Assembly: GCA_937931645.1 (NCBI GenBank)
Contig: CALHAR010000005.1
Coordinates: forward strand, 62,001 to 126,000
Source of the DNA: an uncultured Alphaproteobacteria bacterium
GTDB taxonomy: Bacteria; Pseudomonadota; Alphaproteobacteria; Micavibrionales; Micavibrionaceae
Reading direction: 5' to 3'
DNA length: 64,000 bases
Shown in pieces: positions 9,031 to 19,841 of this stretch; positions within the stretch are counted from its first letter, which is position 1; every line of letters begins with the position of its first letter. Under the pieces are notes generated by a model. The model was not told the DNA's origin. It saw only the letters and a program-made list of their open reading frames with translations, and did not search any database. The position numbers and the translations under genes are program-made.

Positions 9031-9737
9031 AGAAACTTCCGCTTTTTATTCTTCCACGTAAAAATCCCAAATACAGAAACGAGTGCGAATGCCATCGTAA
9101 ACCAAAAGATAGCATATTGAAGATGCTTGTTTCGGGGATACCATTCTTTACCGTTTGGAATAATAAGATCAAAATCAGATGAGCTATGACTAGCGTACAG
9201 CATAACAGGTACGACAGGGTTAATGTCCTTTACGTGCGCTATTTCGTCTATATCTAACTTGGTCCAAATATTATTTTCAGGGCTATTTTCTGGTGTAAAT
9301 CTATTCCAATCAGTTTTTCTAAAAACCCCATTGATGCTTGTATCTTTATGAGAACGATTTTTTTTAATTGCCTCTTTATTCGTTACGTTTACCCAACCAC
9401 GATTAACCAATACATAGCCGTTGTCTTTTAATTTCAGAGGGGTGATCACTTGATATCCTATCTTGCCCTTAAAAGGTTTAGGTCCAACTAATATTTCCTT
9501 CTCATATATGAACCGCCCACTTACTTGTCCATGTTTAAGGGGGAGCGTTTCGTCTTTAAAAGAAATCAGGTCATTAAAGTTAAATTTATATTGCGTAGGA
9601 TCTTTTTGATATTCTATTTTCAACCGGTCAATAATATCTGTTTTCCATGCTAATCTTTGAAGTTGCCAATAGCTTAAAAAAAGCAAAGTAAATAATGCTG
9701 CGCCAAATACAGAAATAGTTATCAGTTTTTTAAGCAT
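9027..9737 (-). CDS. SURF1 family cytochrome oxidase assembly protein
   Basis: A 236-residue protein with the SURF1 layout: an N-terminal membrane helix (about 8-27, ending SYWQLQRLAWK), a central periplasmic domain with GRFIYEKEILVGP and GYQVITPL...YVLVNRGWV, and a C-terminal helix (about 212-230) after HLQYAIFWF. SURF1 proteins help insert heme a into oxidase subunit I. It is the last gene of the cox assembly run. Its ATG directly follows the TAA of the DUF983 gene, so translation of the two is probably coupled. Confidence 0.92.
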   Translation of the reverse strand: MLKKLITISVFGAALFTLLFLSYWQLQRLAWKTDIIDRLKIEYQKDPTQYKFNFNDLISFKDETLPLKHGQVSGRFIYEKEILVGPKPFKGKIGYQVITPLKLKDNGYVLVNRGWVNVTNKEAIKKNRSHKDTSINGVFRKTDWNRFTPENSPENNIWTKLDIDEIAHVKDINPVVPVMLYASHSSSDFDLIIPNGKEWYPRNKHLQYAIFWFTMAFALVSVFGIFTWKNKKRKFL

Positions 9738-10097
9738 TTAGTCCCAATCACTTTGACGGTATTTATATTGCAGATAAATAATGTAGGATTTTAAAGGCTT
9801 TAAAGCAGCGATACAAAGCGCGAGGGCAACAACACCCCATAAAACAGCATGTACCCATAAAGGGGGGCTTATGAGGGTATCAAAAAATAAAGCGGCAGGA
9901 ACAAGTAAAAACCCTAAAATAAAAATCATGAAAACAGCTGGACCATCGGCACTATCATTGCTCGCCAGATCTAAATTACAATTTTTACAATGGCTGTTTA
10001 AGGTTAAGTCAAACATTGAAGGGTAAAGCCGCCCAATATTACATTTAGGACAACGGCAAGACGTGCCTTTTTTTAATGTGGTGATAAAATCATTCAA
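9738..10097 (-). CDS. DUF983 family membrane protein
   Basis: A 119-residue protein with two zinc-ribbon-like pairs, CRCPKC (about 14-19) and CKNC (about 37-40), then the DUF983 core DGPAVFMIFILGF and two or three hydrophobic helices. DUF983 genes commonly lie between ctaE and SURF1 in alphaproteobacterial cox clusters, but their biochemical role is not established. No ATG lies near the conserved N-terminus, and the most upstream usable start is TTG at 10097, right after the ctaE stop. The start is therefore less certain than the frame. Confidence 0.85.
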   Translation of the reverse strand: MNDFITTLKKGTSCRCPKCNIGRLYPSMFDLTLNSHCKNCNLDLASNDSADGPAVFMIFILGFLLVPAALFFDTLISPPLWVHAVLWGVVALALCIAALKPLKSYIIYLQYKYRQSDWD

Positions 10098-10105
10098 AAC
10101 TGTTG

Positions 10106-10984
10106 CTAATGCGCGGCTGGTGTACCACCAAGGCTACCCCACCAATAAATAGCAACGAAGAGGAACAGCCACACAACATCAACAAAATGCCAATACCATG
10201 CAGCGGCCTCAAAGCCAAAGTGGTTTTCTTTTGTAAAGTGACCTTTACGGGCGCGTAACCAACAGATTGCTAAAAAGACAGTTCCAACAAAAACATGAAA
10301 CCCGTGAAACCCCGTAGCCATATAAAAGGTAGACGCATATATTCCTTCGGTAAATCCAAAAGTAGTATGTGTGTACTCAAAAACTTGGAAGCATAAGAAG
10401 ATAAAACCAAGCGCCACAGTAAGGCCTAATCCTTTTATAAAGCTATCTTGATCACCCTCTAAAATTGCGTGATGTGCCCATGTTGTTGTGCAACCAGATA
10501 ACAACAAAATAAGTGTCATCATCAAAGGAAGGTCAAAAGCATTAATTACCTCAATTTGCGGTGGTGGCCATTGTCCTGTTGTATATTCGAGACGTGCTGG
10601 CATGTTTGCTTGATCAGGAAATAAGCTGGCATCAAAAAATGCCCAGAAAAATGCGACAAAGAACATGACTTCAGAGGCAATGAAGAGAGCCATTCCATAG
10701 CGCAATCCAATTTGTGCAATCGGTGTATGTATTTTCTCGGTTACCGCTTCATATAAAACATCTTTCCACCAAAAAAACATACAAGCGACGACAGCCATTA
10801 ACCCTAAGATAACACCCTTAAGTCCAACATTCATACCGCCGATTTTGATTTCATGCATATATAGAACCGCACCAACAGCCAGTAACATGCCGGCGAAGGC
10901 ACTCATCATCGGCCAAATACTGGGGCGAACAATGTGATAAGGGTGTGGTTTACCAGTGGTTCCGTATTCTATTTTCGCTGCCAT
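10106..10984 (-). CDS. ctaE: Cytochrome c oxidase subunit III
   Basis: A 292-residue subunit III with seven predicted membrane segments. Family motifs include KPHPYHIVRPS at the N-terminus, FFVAFFWAFFD in the third helix, the tandem TGFHGFHVFVGT and the C-terminal WYWHFVDVVWLFLF. This subunit stabilises the dinuclear centre and contributes to proton uptake in aa3-type oxidases. It sits between ctaG and DUF983, as expected in alphaproteobacteria. Confidence 0.97.
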   Translation of the reverse strand: MAAKIEYGTTGKPHPYHIVRPSIWPMMSAFAGMLLAVGAVLYMHEIKIGGMNVGLKGVILGLMAVVACMFFWWKDVLYEAVTEKIHTPIAQIGLRYGMALFIASEVMFFVAFFWAFFDASLFPDQANMPARLEYTTGQWPPPQIEVINAFDLPLMMTLILLLSGCTTTWAHHAILEGDQDSFIKGLGLTVALGFIFLCFQVFEYTHTTFGFTEGIYASTFYMATGFHGFHVFVGTVFLAICWLRARKGHFTKENHFGFEAAAWYWHFVDVVWLFLFVAIYWWGSLGGTPAAH

Positions 10985-11032
10985 GAAATATCCTTATATG
11001 TGTAGTCAAAATTCTCGTATCTTATAAACAAA

Positions 11033-11602
11033 TCATTCGGCATTGTAAAACTCTTCTAACGCGCTATCAAGCTCCTTAGACTCAGATTTAAAAAAACTAT
11101 ATGACAGAGTGATTGTTTTTACATCATCCATGTTTTTATCGTTCATAATAGACGGGTCGACATAAAACACGACAGGCATGTTCATTGTTTCACCTGGGTT
11201 CAAAGTTTGAGCGTCAAAGCAAAAACATTGAATTTTGTGAAAGTATTTTCCTGCTTTTTGCGGCGTTACATTATAAATCGCTGTGCCTGTTGCTGGTGTG
11301 GCTTCTAAATTCTTTGCTTGAAAGCTAATGAGCCCCTGTTGCCCTACTTTAAGTGATAATTTGTTAGTTTCTGGCTTAAAACGCCAATTTATATTTCTAT
11401 TGGTATTACCGCTGAAATGAATAGCCATTTCACGGTCTAAAACGTCGCTTTCATTTGGCGCAACGTCTGAAATCTGCGTTGTGCCGCCAAATCCAGTAAC
11501 TTGGCAGAATTTTTTGTAAAGCGGGACAGAAGCAAAGGCTAGTCCAATCATAGCTGCAACTATAACCAAAACACTTAATAATGTTTTGCTGTTCTTATCC
11601 AT
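11033..11602 (-). CDS. ctaG: Cytochrome c oxidase assembly protein CtaG/Cox11
   Basis: A 189-residue membrane-tethered copper chaperone that delivers copper to the CuB site of subunit I. An N-terminal helix (about 8-26) is followed by the family motif VPLYKKFCQVTGFGGTTQ. The copper-binding CFCF motif sits in KIQCFCFDAQ, before the conserved PVVFYVDP. I start it at the ATG at 11602; TTG and GTG codons lie up to three codons upstream. The start overlaps the stop of the preceding SDR gene within ATGGATAA, a sign of coupled translation. Confidence 0.95.
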   Translation of the reverse strand: MDKNSKTLLSVLVIVAAMIGLAFASVPLYKKFCQVTGFGGTTQISDVAPNESDVLDREMAIHFSGNTNRNINWRFKPETNKLSLKVGQQGLISFQAKNLEATPATGTAIYNVTPQKAGKYFHKIQCFCFDAQTLNPGETMNMPVVFYVDPSIMNDKNMDDVKTITLSYSFFKSESKELDSALEEFYNAE

Positions 11603-12380
11603 CACGCTCAACAGATAATGGGGAGAAGCTTTGCCGAGTTGGCATCACTTCAAGTGTATTGATATTCACATGCTGTGGTAGGCAGGCTGCCCAGACAACG
11701 TTTTCTGCAATGTCCTCGGCTACTAAAGGAGTCGTTTTGGCGTAGACAGCCGCCGCTTTATCCGCGTCACCTTTAAAGCGTGAGAGTGAAAATCCAGTTT
11801 CTACCATACCGGGTTCTATATTAGTGACACGTACATTTGTATTGGTTAAGTCAGCACGCAGAGATAACGAGAATTGTTTAACAAAGGCTTTTACTGCACA
11901 ATAAACATGCCCACCTGGGTACGGCCAATTACCTGCAATCGAACCAATATTAATAATTTGTCCGCATTTATTTTCGACCATCTTTGGTAATATCTTACGT
12001 GTAATACGGATTAGTGAACTATTATTCATTTCAATCATATTTAACAGGTCTTCTTCATCTGCTTCATGAAATTTACTGAGTCCTAAGGCACCGCCTGCAT
12101 TATTAATTAGCAAATCAATATCTTTAAATTCAGCAGGAATATTCTCTATTTCCGTACGTGTTTTTTCTTTATCAAATAAATCAAACACTAACTTATGGGT
12201 TGGTATATTCAACGTTGATATAAGCGCATCCAGCTTTTCTTCATTACGCCCATGTAATATTAACGTACAGCCCAAGGCCGCAAAACGCCTAGCGAACGCT
12301 GTGCCAAAGCCACTGGTTGCTCCCGTAATCATAACGCATTTTGGTGTATAGAGACTTGTATGTGTTGGGTAATTATCCAT
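11595..12380 (-). CDS. Classical SDR oxidoreductase (YdfG-like)
   Basis: A 261-residue short-chain dehydrogenase. It shows the nucleotide-binding TGATSGFG near residue 20, an HGRN cofactor loop that suggests NADP, NNAG near residue 92, and the catalytic Ser in NIGSIAG with YCAVK. The sequence resembles the YdfG group, which oxidises serine, allo-threonine and related 3-hydroxy acids, but the substrate is inferred. It is inserted between the CoxF-like gene and ctaG, an unusual place for such an enzyme. Both junctions are ATGGATAA overlaps, so it is translationally embedded in the oxidase assembly operon. Confidence 0.85.
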   Translation of the reverse strand: MDNYPTHTSLYTPKCVMITGATSGFGTAFARRFAALGCTLILHGRNEEKLDALISTLNIPTHKLVFDLFDKEKTRTEIENIPAEFKDIDLLINNAGGALGLSKFHEADEEDLLNMIEMNNSSLIRITRKILPKMVENKCGQIINIGSIAGNWPYPGGHVYCAVKAFVKQFSLSLRADLTNTNVRVTNIEPGMVETGFSLSRFKGDADKAAAVYAKTTPLVAEDIAENVVWAACLPQHVNINTLEVMPTRQSFSPLSVERDG

Positions 12381-12495
12381 TGCTATTAACCTTTATCATT
12401 GTGACAATCCAGATGACGGCAACCCAGATGGCAATGAGGGCTAAAATCGTCAAATTCTTTTTCTTTTTAGATTTGTGTAATTCTTCTATCGGCAT
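12373..12495 (-). CDS. CoxF-like small membrane protein of the cox operon
   Basis: This 40-residue reading frame starts MPIEELHKSK, has a lysine-rich cytoplasmic segment and a single membrane helix (about 15-33), and ends IKVNSNG. A strong site AAAGGAG lies eight bases before its ATG. Its position between ctaB and ctaG and its architecture match the short CoxF-like proteins seen there in alphaproteobacteria, which may help oxidase assembly. Identification rests on context and topology because the sequence is too short for firm homology. Its TAA overlaps the ATG of the downstream SDR gene. Confidence 0.7.
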   Translation of the reverse strand: MPIEELHKSKKKKNLTILALIAIWVAVIWIVTMIKVNSNG

Positions 12496-12531
12496 ATTTA
12501 TAACTCCTTTAGGGGTAAGTTTGATCAATTA

Positions 12532-13428
12532 CTAAATTTTATCAATCATAAGTGCAAGAAACAGAGCGAATAGATAAAAGACAGAATATCCAAACATCAG
12601 CTTGGCAGATTTATACGTTTTATCAAACATAACACGTACATTGGTATAGATAAAAAATAAGCTCAATAGGCTCGCAACAATTAAGTACCCTGTCCCCGAT
12701 ATATTAAGAAAGTATGGCGCAATTGAAATGGGGAGCATAATGATTGAATAAATCATCATTTGTATCTTGGTATGACGTTCGCCGTGGGTTACGGGTAACA
12801 TTGGTACCTTGGCGCGTTTGTAATCTTCATTGGCAAACAAGGCGAGTGCCCAAAAATGAGGGGGTGTCCAAAAGAAAATAATAGCAAATAGGGTAATAGA
12901 GGCCAAAGTCATATCGCCTGTGACGGCTGCCCAGCCAATCATTGGTGGAAAAGCACCTGCGGCGCCACCAATAACGATGTTTTGCGGGGTCGATCGTTTC
13001 AACCACATGGTATAAACAAAAACATAGAAGATATTGGCAAAAGCTAGTAGCCCTGCGGCTACCCAGTTTAGTGCAACGCCCATCATCATGACTGATAAGA
13101 CACTTAAAATAATCCCAAAGCTTAAAGCTTCATCCGCATGCATTTTATTTAAAGGAAGAGGGCGGTTTTGTGTACGCTTCATAATGGCGTCAATATCACG
13201 GTCAAACCACATATTAATCGCTCCTGCCGCGCCCGCATTAACGGCCAAACAGACCATTGCCACAATGACAAGCACTGGGTGTAAATCCCCTGCATTGGGG
13301 GCAACCCAAAGACCAGCAAAGCCCGTAAAAACAACTAAGCTCATAACTTTTGGTTTTAGCAATGTAAAATAGTCAGAAACACTGGCTTCTGAGGTTGAGA
13401 GTGCGGCTGTTGTGTTGATATTACTCAT
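12532..13428 (-). CDS. ctaB: Protoheme IX farnesyltransferase (heme O synthase)
   Basis: A 298-residue UbiA-superfamily membrane prenyltransferase with about nine helices. The first aspartate-rich motif is in NMWFDRDIDAIMKRTQNRP (about residue 70), and the second region is NEDYKRAKVPMLP. It adds a farnesyl group to heme b to make heme O, the precursor of heme A for the oxidase encoded alongside. It lies 52 bp downstream of ilvA and upstream of the CoxF-like gene, apparently on the same minus-strand transcript. Confidence 0.96.
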   Translation of the reverse strand: MSNINTTAALSTSEASVSDYFTLLKPKVMSLVVFTGFAGLWVAPNAGDLHPVLVIVAMVCLAVNAGAAGAINMWFDRDIDAIMKRTQNRPLPLNKMHADEALSFGIILSVLSVMMMGVALNWVAAGLLAFANIFYVFVYTMWLKRSTPQNIVIGGAAGAFPPMIGWAAVTGDMTLASITLFAIIFFWTPPHFWALALFANEDYKRAKVPMLPVTHGERHTKIQMMIYSIIMLPISIAPYFLNISGTGYLIVASLLSLFFIYTNVRVMFDKTYKSAKLMFGYSVFYLFALFLALMIDKI

Positions 13429-13480
13429 ATTATTCTTTTACGCCTCTGCATCTAAAATAGAAAGACTAAAATCAATAAAA

Positions 13481-15013
13481 TTAATGCTTTAAAATTCGTG
13501 CAACCGTCTCTCTATCAACCGTCTCGCAAGTCACGACACTATTTTCAATTTCTGCGATAAATTGTTCTTTATTTTCTGGAACAATAAATTCAAATCCCAT
13601 TAAGGCACGACCAATTGCCTCGCCTGAATAGGCATAGTTAAAATAACAAATACTGGCATAGGGTGATACTTGGCGTAAGAAATCCCGTAATGCGCCTTTT
13701 CTTTCAGGAAACTGGATATTTAAAAATAATGGATCTTTAAATAGGGCGGGGTTGTAATTAATAATTTTGTACCTGATATCAGCCTGTAAGGTGATATCAG
13801 AAAAATCAATATCTGCTTTATTAAGACTAGTTTCTAAAGTTACAAACTCATCTTCTTTGGCATCAACGGCGATTGTTTGCCATGCTTTGCTGTCATGAAT
13901 TTTACCATACATAAATTCAGAAACATTGAGGTTTTTAAAATGCGCTTCCAAAACATTCAGAAGAGAACCTTCACATTCAGGCAGTTCTAAACGGTAATAG
14001 CGGCGACGGTGGGCGCCAATCGCTGATTGACCTGCAATTAAAGCGAGCTTACTAAAGTCCATATTTGCACCACATAGAATAGTTAGCACTTTTTTACCTT
14101 TTAACGCTTCAGTGTTGGCTTCTTTATATTGGTTCACCCCTGCTAAACCCATGGCACCACTAGGTTCAGGGATAATGCGTTTGGCTTCCCAAAGCTGTTG
14201 TATCGCCGCAGAAACCTCTTCATTTGTTACGGTGATGAACGCATCAATAGTTTGCTTACAAACCTCAAAGGTTAAATCACCGGGGCGCGTGACGGCAGTA
14301 CCGTCGCAAAAACTATCAACATTTTCTAATGTCGTAATCGCTCTCTTTTCTACAGATAGTCCCATACAGGCTTGATCAACGCCTTCAACACCAATGATTT
14401 TAATGTGTGGCCAGTTCTTCTTTAACCATGTAGAAACTGCCCCTGCCATGCCACCACCGCCAATTTGTAGAAAGGCATAATCAAAAGGTATCTCGGAATC
14501 ATTGATAACCTCATCGGCAATCATGGCCTGTCCCGCCATGGTGTAAAGATCATCAAATGGATGGATATAAGTGTAGCCTGTCTCGGCAACGTACTTTTTT
14601 GCTGCATCTCCTGCGGCGTTGTAATTATCGCCTTTAAGAATAAGCTCAACATGATCACCGCCATGTTTTTGAACAGCTTTTTGTTTCATAACCGGCGCGG
14701 CAAGAGGCATAAAAATCTTGGCTTGTAGGCCTAACTTCCGCGCTGCTAGTGCCACCCCTTGTGCGTGATTACCTGCACTCGCGGCAACGATAATGTCACT
14801 ACCACCATTGCGATGGTGGTTAAGTACAGCGTTATAGCCACCGCGCCATTTATAGGCATTAATAGGGCCTAAATCTTCGCGCTTTATATACACGTCAAAA
14901 TCTTCTCTATTTAGCTGTATGTACTCTAAAGGTGTAGGTTCACCAACCGCGTAAATCTCTTTTCGCGCGTTGGGAATTTCCTCATATAGTTGTTCTAAAA
15001 TATCTGTTGTCAT
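13481..15013 (-). CDS. ilvA: Threonine ammonia-lyase with C-terminal regulatory region
   Basis: A 510-residue PLP enzyme converting threonine to 2-oxobutanoate, the first step of isoleucine synthesis. The catalytic domain (about 1-320) has the cofactor lysine in NAYKWRGGYN and the phosphate-binding glycine loop GGGGMAG. The C-terminal third (about 330-510) matches two ACT-like regulatory repeats, including FPERKGALRDFL, so isoleucine feedback control is expected. The length is close to the E. coli biosynthetic enzyme. Its location inside the cox cluster, between ctaD and ctaB, is unusual. A terminator-like hairpin sits just upstream of its start. Confidence 0.94.
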   Translation of the reverse strand: MTTDILEQLYEEIPNARKEIYAVGEPTPLEYIQLNREDFDVYIKREDLGPINAYKWRGGYNAVLNHHRNGGSDIIVAASAGNHAQGVALAARKLGLQAKIFMPLAAPVMKQKAVQKHGGDHVELILKGDNYNAAGDAAKKYVAETGYTYIHPFDDLYTMAGQAMIADEVINDSEIPFDYAFLQIGGGGMAGAVSTWLKKNWPHIKIIGVEGVDQACMGLSVEKRAITTLENVDSFCDGTAVTRPGDLTFEVCKQTIDAFITVTNEEVSAAIQQLWEAKRIIPEPSGAMGLAGVNQYKEANTEALKGKKVLTILCGANMDFSKLALIAGQSAIGAHRRRYYRLELPECEGSLLNVLEAHFKNLNVSEFMYGKIHDSKAWQTIAVDAKEDEFVTLETSLNKADIDFSDITLQADIRYKIINYNPALFKDPLFLNIQFPERKGALRDFLRQVSPYASICYFNYAYSGEAIGRALMGFEFIVPENKEQFIAEIENSVVTCETVDRETVARILKH

Positions 15014-15030
15014 TGTTTTATTGCCTTAAG

Positions 15031-15056
15031 AAAAAAGCCCTCATATCGAGGGCTTT
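15031..15056 (-). terminator. Terminator or attenuator between ctaD and ilvA
   Basis: AAAGCCCTC (15034-15042) pairs perfectly with GAGGGCTTT (15048-15056). Reading the minus strand, the stem is followed by a T-run (the As at 15031-15036). It ends the ctaC-ctaD transcript. It finishes only about 18 bases before the ilvA ATG, so it could also act as an attenuator for ilvA and the genes behind it. Confidence 0.85.
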
Positions 15057-15083
15057 ATATCATTAAATATCTAATTACTAAGC

Positions 15084-17578
<2,495 letters not shown>

Positions 17579-17716
17579 GTCTATCTATTCTGATGATTGG
17601 CGAGTTAAACAACCAAATACTATATGTATTTAGCCCTTTTTTATAGATATATTTTTGACATTGGAAGAGAAAAATATAACTATGTGGTCAGAACCTACCT
17701 GAAAGGAGAAGTATCA

Positions 17717-18103
17717 ATGGTTATAACGCTTTACGCTGGAATTTTAGGGCTTATTTACCTTGCTTTGAGCGCTTTTATTGTGATGGGACGCTTTAAGTAT
17801 CGGGTAAGTATGAATGATGGAGGACAAACTGATCTTCTAAAACGCATCCGTATGCATGGTAACTTTGCCGAATATGTTCCGTTTGCGCTTATCTTAATAT
17901 TCCTGGCTGAACAGGAGGGCGCTCCTGAAACGTTACTTCATATTTTGGGTGCTGTTTTGATTTTAGGGCGTTTGATGCATCTTTTAGGATTATATCAAGT
18001 GCCTGATGGTACGTCTATCAGACGGGCTGGGGGCGTGGTTATTACTTTTTTAGTTATCTTTGTGGCCTCTATTTACTGCATTCAATCTTACTTTATTTAT
18101 TAA
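17717..18103 (+). CDS. MAPEG family membrane protein
   Basis: A 128-residue four-helix membrane protein. I chose the ATG at 17717 because AAAGGAG lies seven bases upstream and the hydrophobic VITLYAGILGLIYLAL follows at once; the open frame extends 31 codons further without a ribosome site. The motif RIRMHGNFAEYVPFALILIFL is the MAPEG signature, including the asparagine and glutamate used for glutathione binding in this superfamily. The bacterial members (YecN/YfiA-like) have no settled function. It is divergent from ctaC and convergent with rsmE. Confidence 0.85.
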   Translation: MVITLYAGILGLIYLALSAFIVMGRFKYRVSMNDGGQTDLLKRIRMHGNFAEYVPFALILIFLAEQEGAPETLLHILGAVLILGRLMHLLGLYQVPDGTSIRRAGGVVITFLVIFVASIYCIQSYFIY

Positions 18104-18114
18104 TATACTAGGTT

Positions 18115-18819
18115 CTAAGAATTTATAATAGACAGGGCTTTTAAGGCCGCAGTTTCACTACGTAATATTTGGTTACCTAAAGTAATAGATGTTGCTTTTT
18201 GAGAGATTTTGTTCTTCTCTTCCGTTGTAAACCCGCCTTCAGGGCCGATAAGGAGTGCAACATCTTTATAGTTGTTTTGCAAAGGGAGGCCTTCATACCT
18301 TTCTAAACAAGCCAAAATTTCTGTATCTTTCGGCCAATCATTTAAAATAGTTTCTAGTTTTTTAACCGCGTGTAATGTCGGAATTTCTAGACGTTCACAT
18401 TGTTCGACGGCCTCGAAAATTTGGCTGGTTATGCGCTCTTGCTTTATTTTTCTGACTTCTGTGTTTTGGGTCAAGATGGGGTGAAAGTCAGTTGCGCCTA
18501 ATTCTACAGCTTTTTCAATCATCCAATCCATACGGTTTTTCTTGATAGGGGCAAATAAGAGGTGAACGCGTTTTGTATGAGCTGGCTGCACTATCAGTTG
18601 TTTTTCTAATGCAATATTACCAGATTTTTTCTTTAAACCCTGTAAAGTACCAAGCCATTCACCATCTTTACCGTTGAAAACGCGTACTGACGCGCCTTCT
18701 TTACGGCGCAGGACATTGTGCAAATAATGCGCTTGCCCTACATCCAAGGCTATGACACCCTTATCCATAAGGTTATTTTCGGTATATAGCCGTGGTAATT
18801 TAAAAGTTTCATCACTCAT
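18115..18819 (-). CDS. rsmE: 16S rRNA m3U1498 methyltransferase
   Basis: A 234-residue SPOUT methyltransferase. The N-terminal PUA-like region contains HYLHNVLRRKEG, and the C-terminal trefoil-knot region contains LLIGPEGGFT and TLGNQILRSETAALKA, the RsmE signature that binds S-adenosylmethionine. It methylates N3 of U1498 in 16S rRNA. I use the ATG at 18819; the open frame reaches a GTG at 18843 that would overlap the divergent ubiA start. No clear ribosome site precedes either. Confidence 0.93.
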   Translation of the reverse strand: MSDETFKLPRLYTENNLMDKGVIALDVGQAHYLHNVLRRKEGASVRVFNGKDGEWLGTLQGLKKKSGNIALEKQLIVQPAHTKRVHLLFAPIKKNRMDWMIEKAVELGATDFHPILTQNTEVRKIKQERITSQIFEAVEQCERLEIPTLHAVKKLETILNDWPKDTEILACLERYEGLPLQNNYKDVALLIGPEGGFTTEEKNKISQKATSITLGNQILRSETAALKALSIINS

Positions 18820-18836
18820 AGAAGATACTGAACCAC

Positions 18837-19841
18837 ATGACACATACAGACATCAAGACTGATATCAATATTAATGGCTGGATCGCACGATTACCATCAA
18901 GGTGGCAATCTTATGCCATATTGATGCGGCTTGACCGCCCTATTGGGTGGTGGTTGTTATTACTTCCTGGATGGTGGGGTATCGTGTTGGGGGCTAATGG
19001 CGCGCAAGGAATGGTATCTTCCGATATTCGCTTAATGGTTATTTTCTTTGTTGGGGCGGTCATCATGCGTGGGGCAGGGTGTATTATTAATGATTTATGG
19101 GATCGTAATTTAGACAAGCAGGTTGAACGGACCAAAACCCGGCCTTTAGCCAGCGGCCAAGTGTCCGTTCTTGGGGCGGTTATATTTCTTTCTTATCTTC
19201 TTTTTACGGCCTTTATCATTTTGCTTATGACATCGGGCGTGACTATTCTACTTGGTTTTTTATCCCTTATTTTTGTTGCGACCTACCCTTTAATGAAGCG
19301 CATCACATGGTGGCCGCAAGCGTTCTTGGGTCTAACTTTTAACTTCGGGGCGCTCATGGGGTGGAGCGCAGCAACGCACTATTTAAGTATAGAAGCGTTC
19401 TTTTTATATGCCGCAGGTTTTTTCTGGACGCTGGGTTATGACACAATATACGCCCATCAAGATAAAGAGGATGATGAAATAGTAGGCATTAAATCAACGG
19501 CGCTTCTTTTTGGATCGCGTAGCAAATTTTGGGTTGGATTTTTCTATATGGCGACTATTACTTTGCTGGCGGTTTCTTTAATTGTGGCGCAGGCAGGTTT
19601 AGTGTCTATGGTATTATTGTTATTGCCGGCGATACATCTTTTCCGTCAGTTGGCGGATTGGGAGATGGATGATCCTGAAAACTCACTACTCGTTTTCAAG
19701 TCTAACCGAAATTTTGGCCTTCTTGTTTTAATAGCAATTATTTTTGCGCAAATCATACCGAAGCTAGAAGAAGTAATAGGGTTTGACATTCCTGATATTT
19801 CTATCCCCCATATAGGTTTCTTAGTCTCTGTTCTGCAATAA
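18837..19841 (+). CDS. ubiA: 4-hydroxybenzoate polyprenyltransferase
   Basis: A 334-residue membrane prenyltransferase of ubiquinone synthesis. The first aspartate motif is NDLWDRNLDKQVERTKTRP and the second is YAHQDKEDDEIVGIKS, both complete. About eight to nine membrane helices follow the N-terminal MRLDRPIGWWLLLLPGWWG. It attaches the polyprenyl tail to 4-hydroxybenzoate, giving the quinone used upstream of the oxidase encoded nearby. Its 3' end overlaps that of the convergent glutamate dehydrogenase gene by 41 bases. Confidence 0.95.
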   Translation: MTHTDIKTDININGWIARLPSRWQSYAILMRLDRPIGWWLLLLPGWWGIVLGANGAQGMVSSDIRLMVIFFVGAVIMRGAGCIINDLWDRNLDKQVERTKTRPLASGQVSVLGAVIFLSYLLFTAFIILLMTSGVTILLGFLSLIFVATYPLMKRITWWPQAFLGLTFNFGALMGWSAATHYLSIEAFFLYAAGFFWTLGYDTIYAHQDKEDDEIVGIKSTALLFGSRSKFWVGFFYMATITLLAVSLIVAQAGLVSMVLLLLPAIHLFRQLADWEMDDPENSLLVFKSNRNFGLLVLIAIIFAQIIPKLEEVIGFDIPDISIPHIGFLVSVLQ

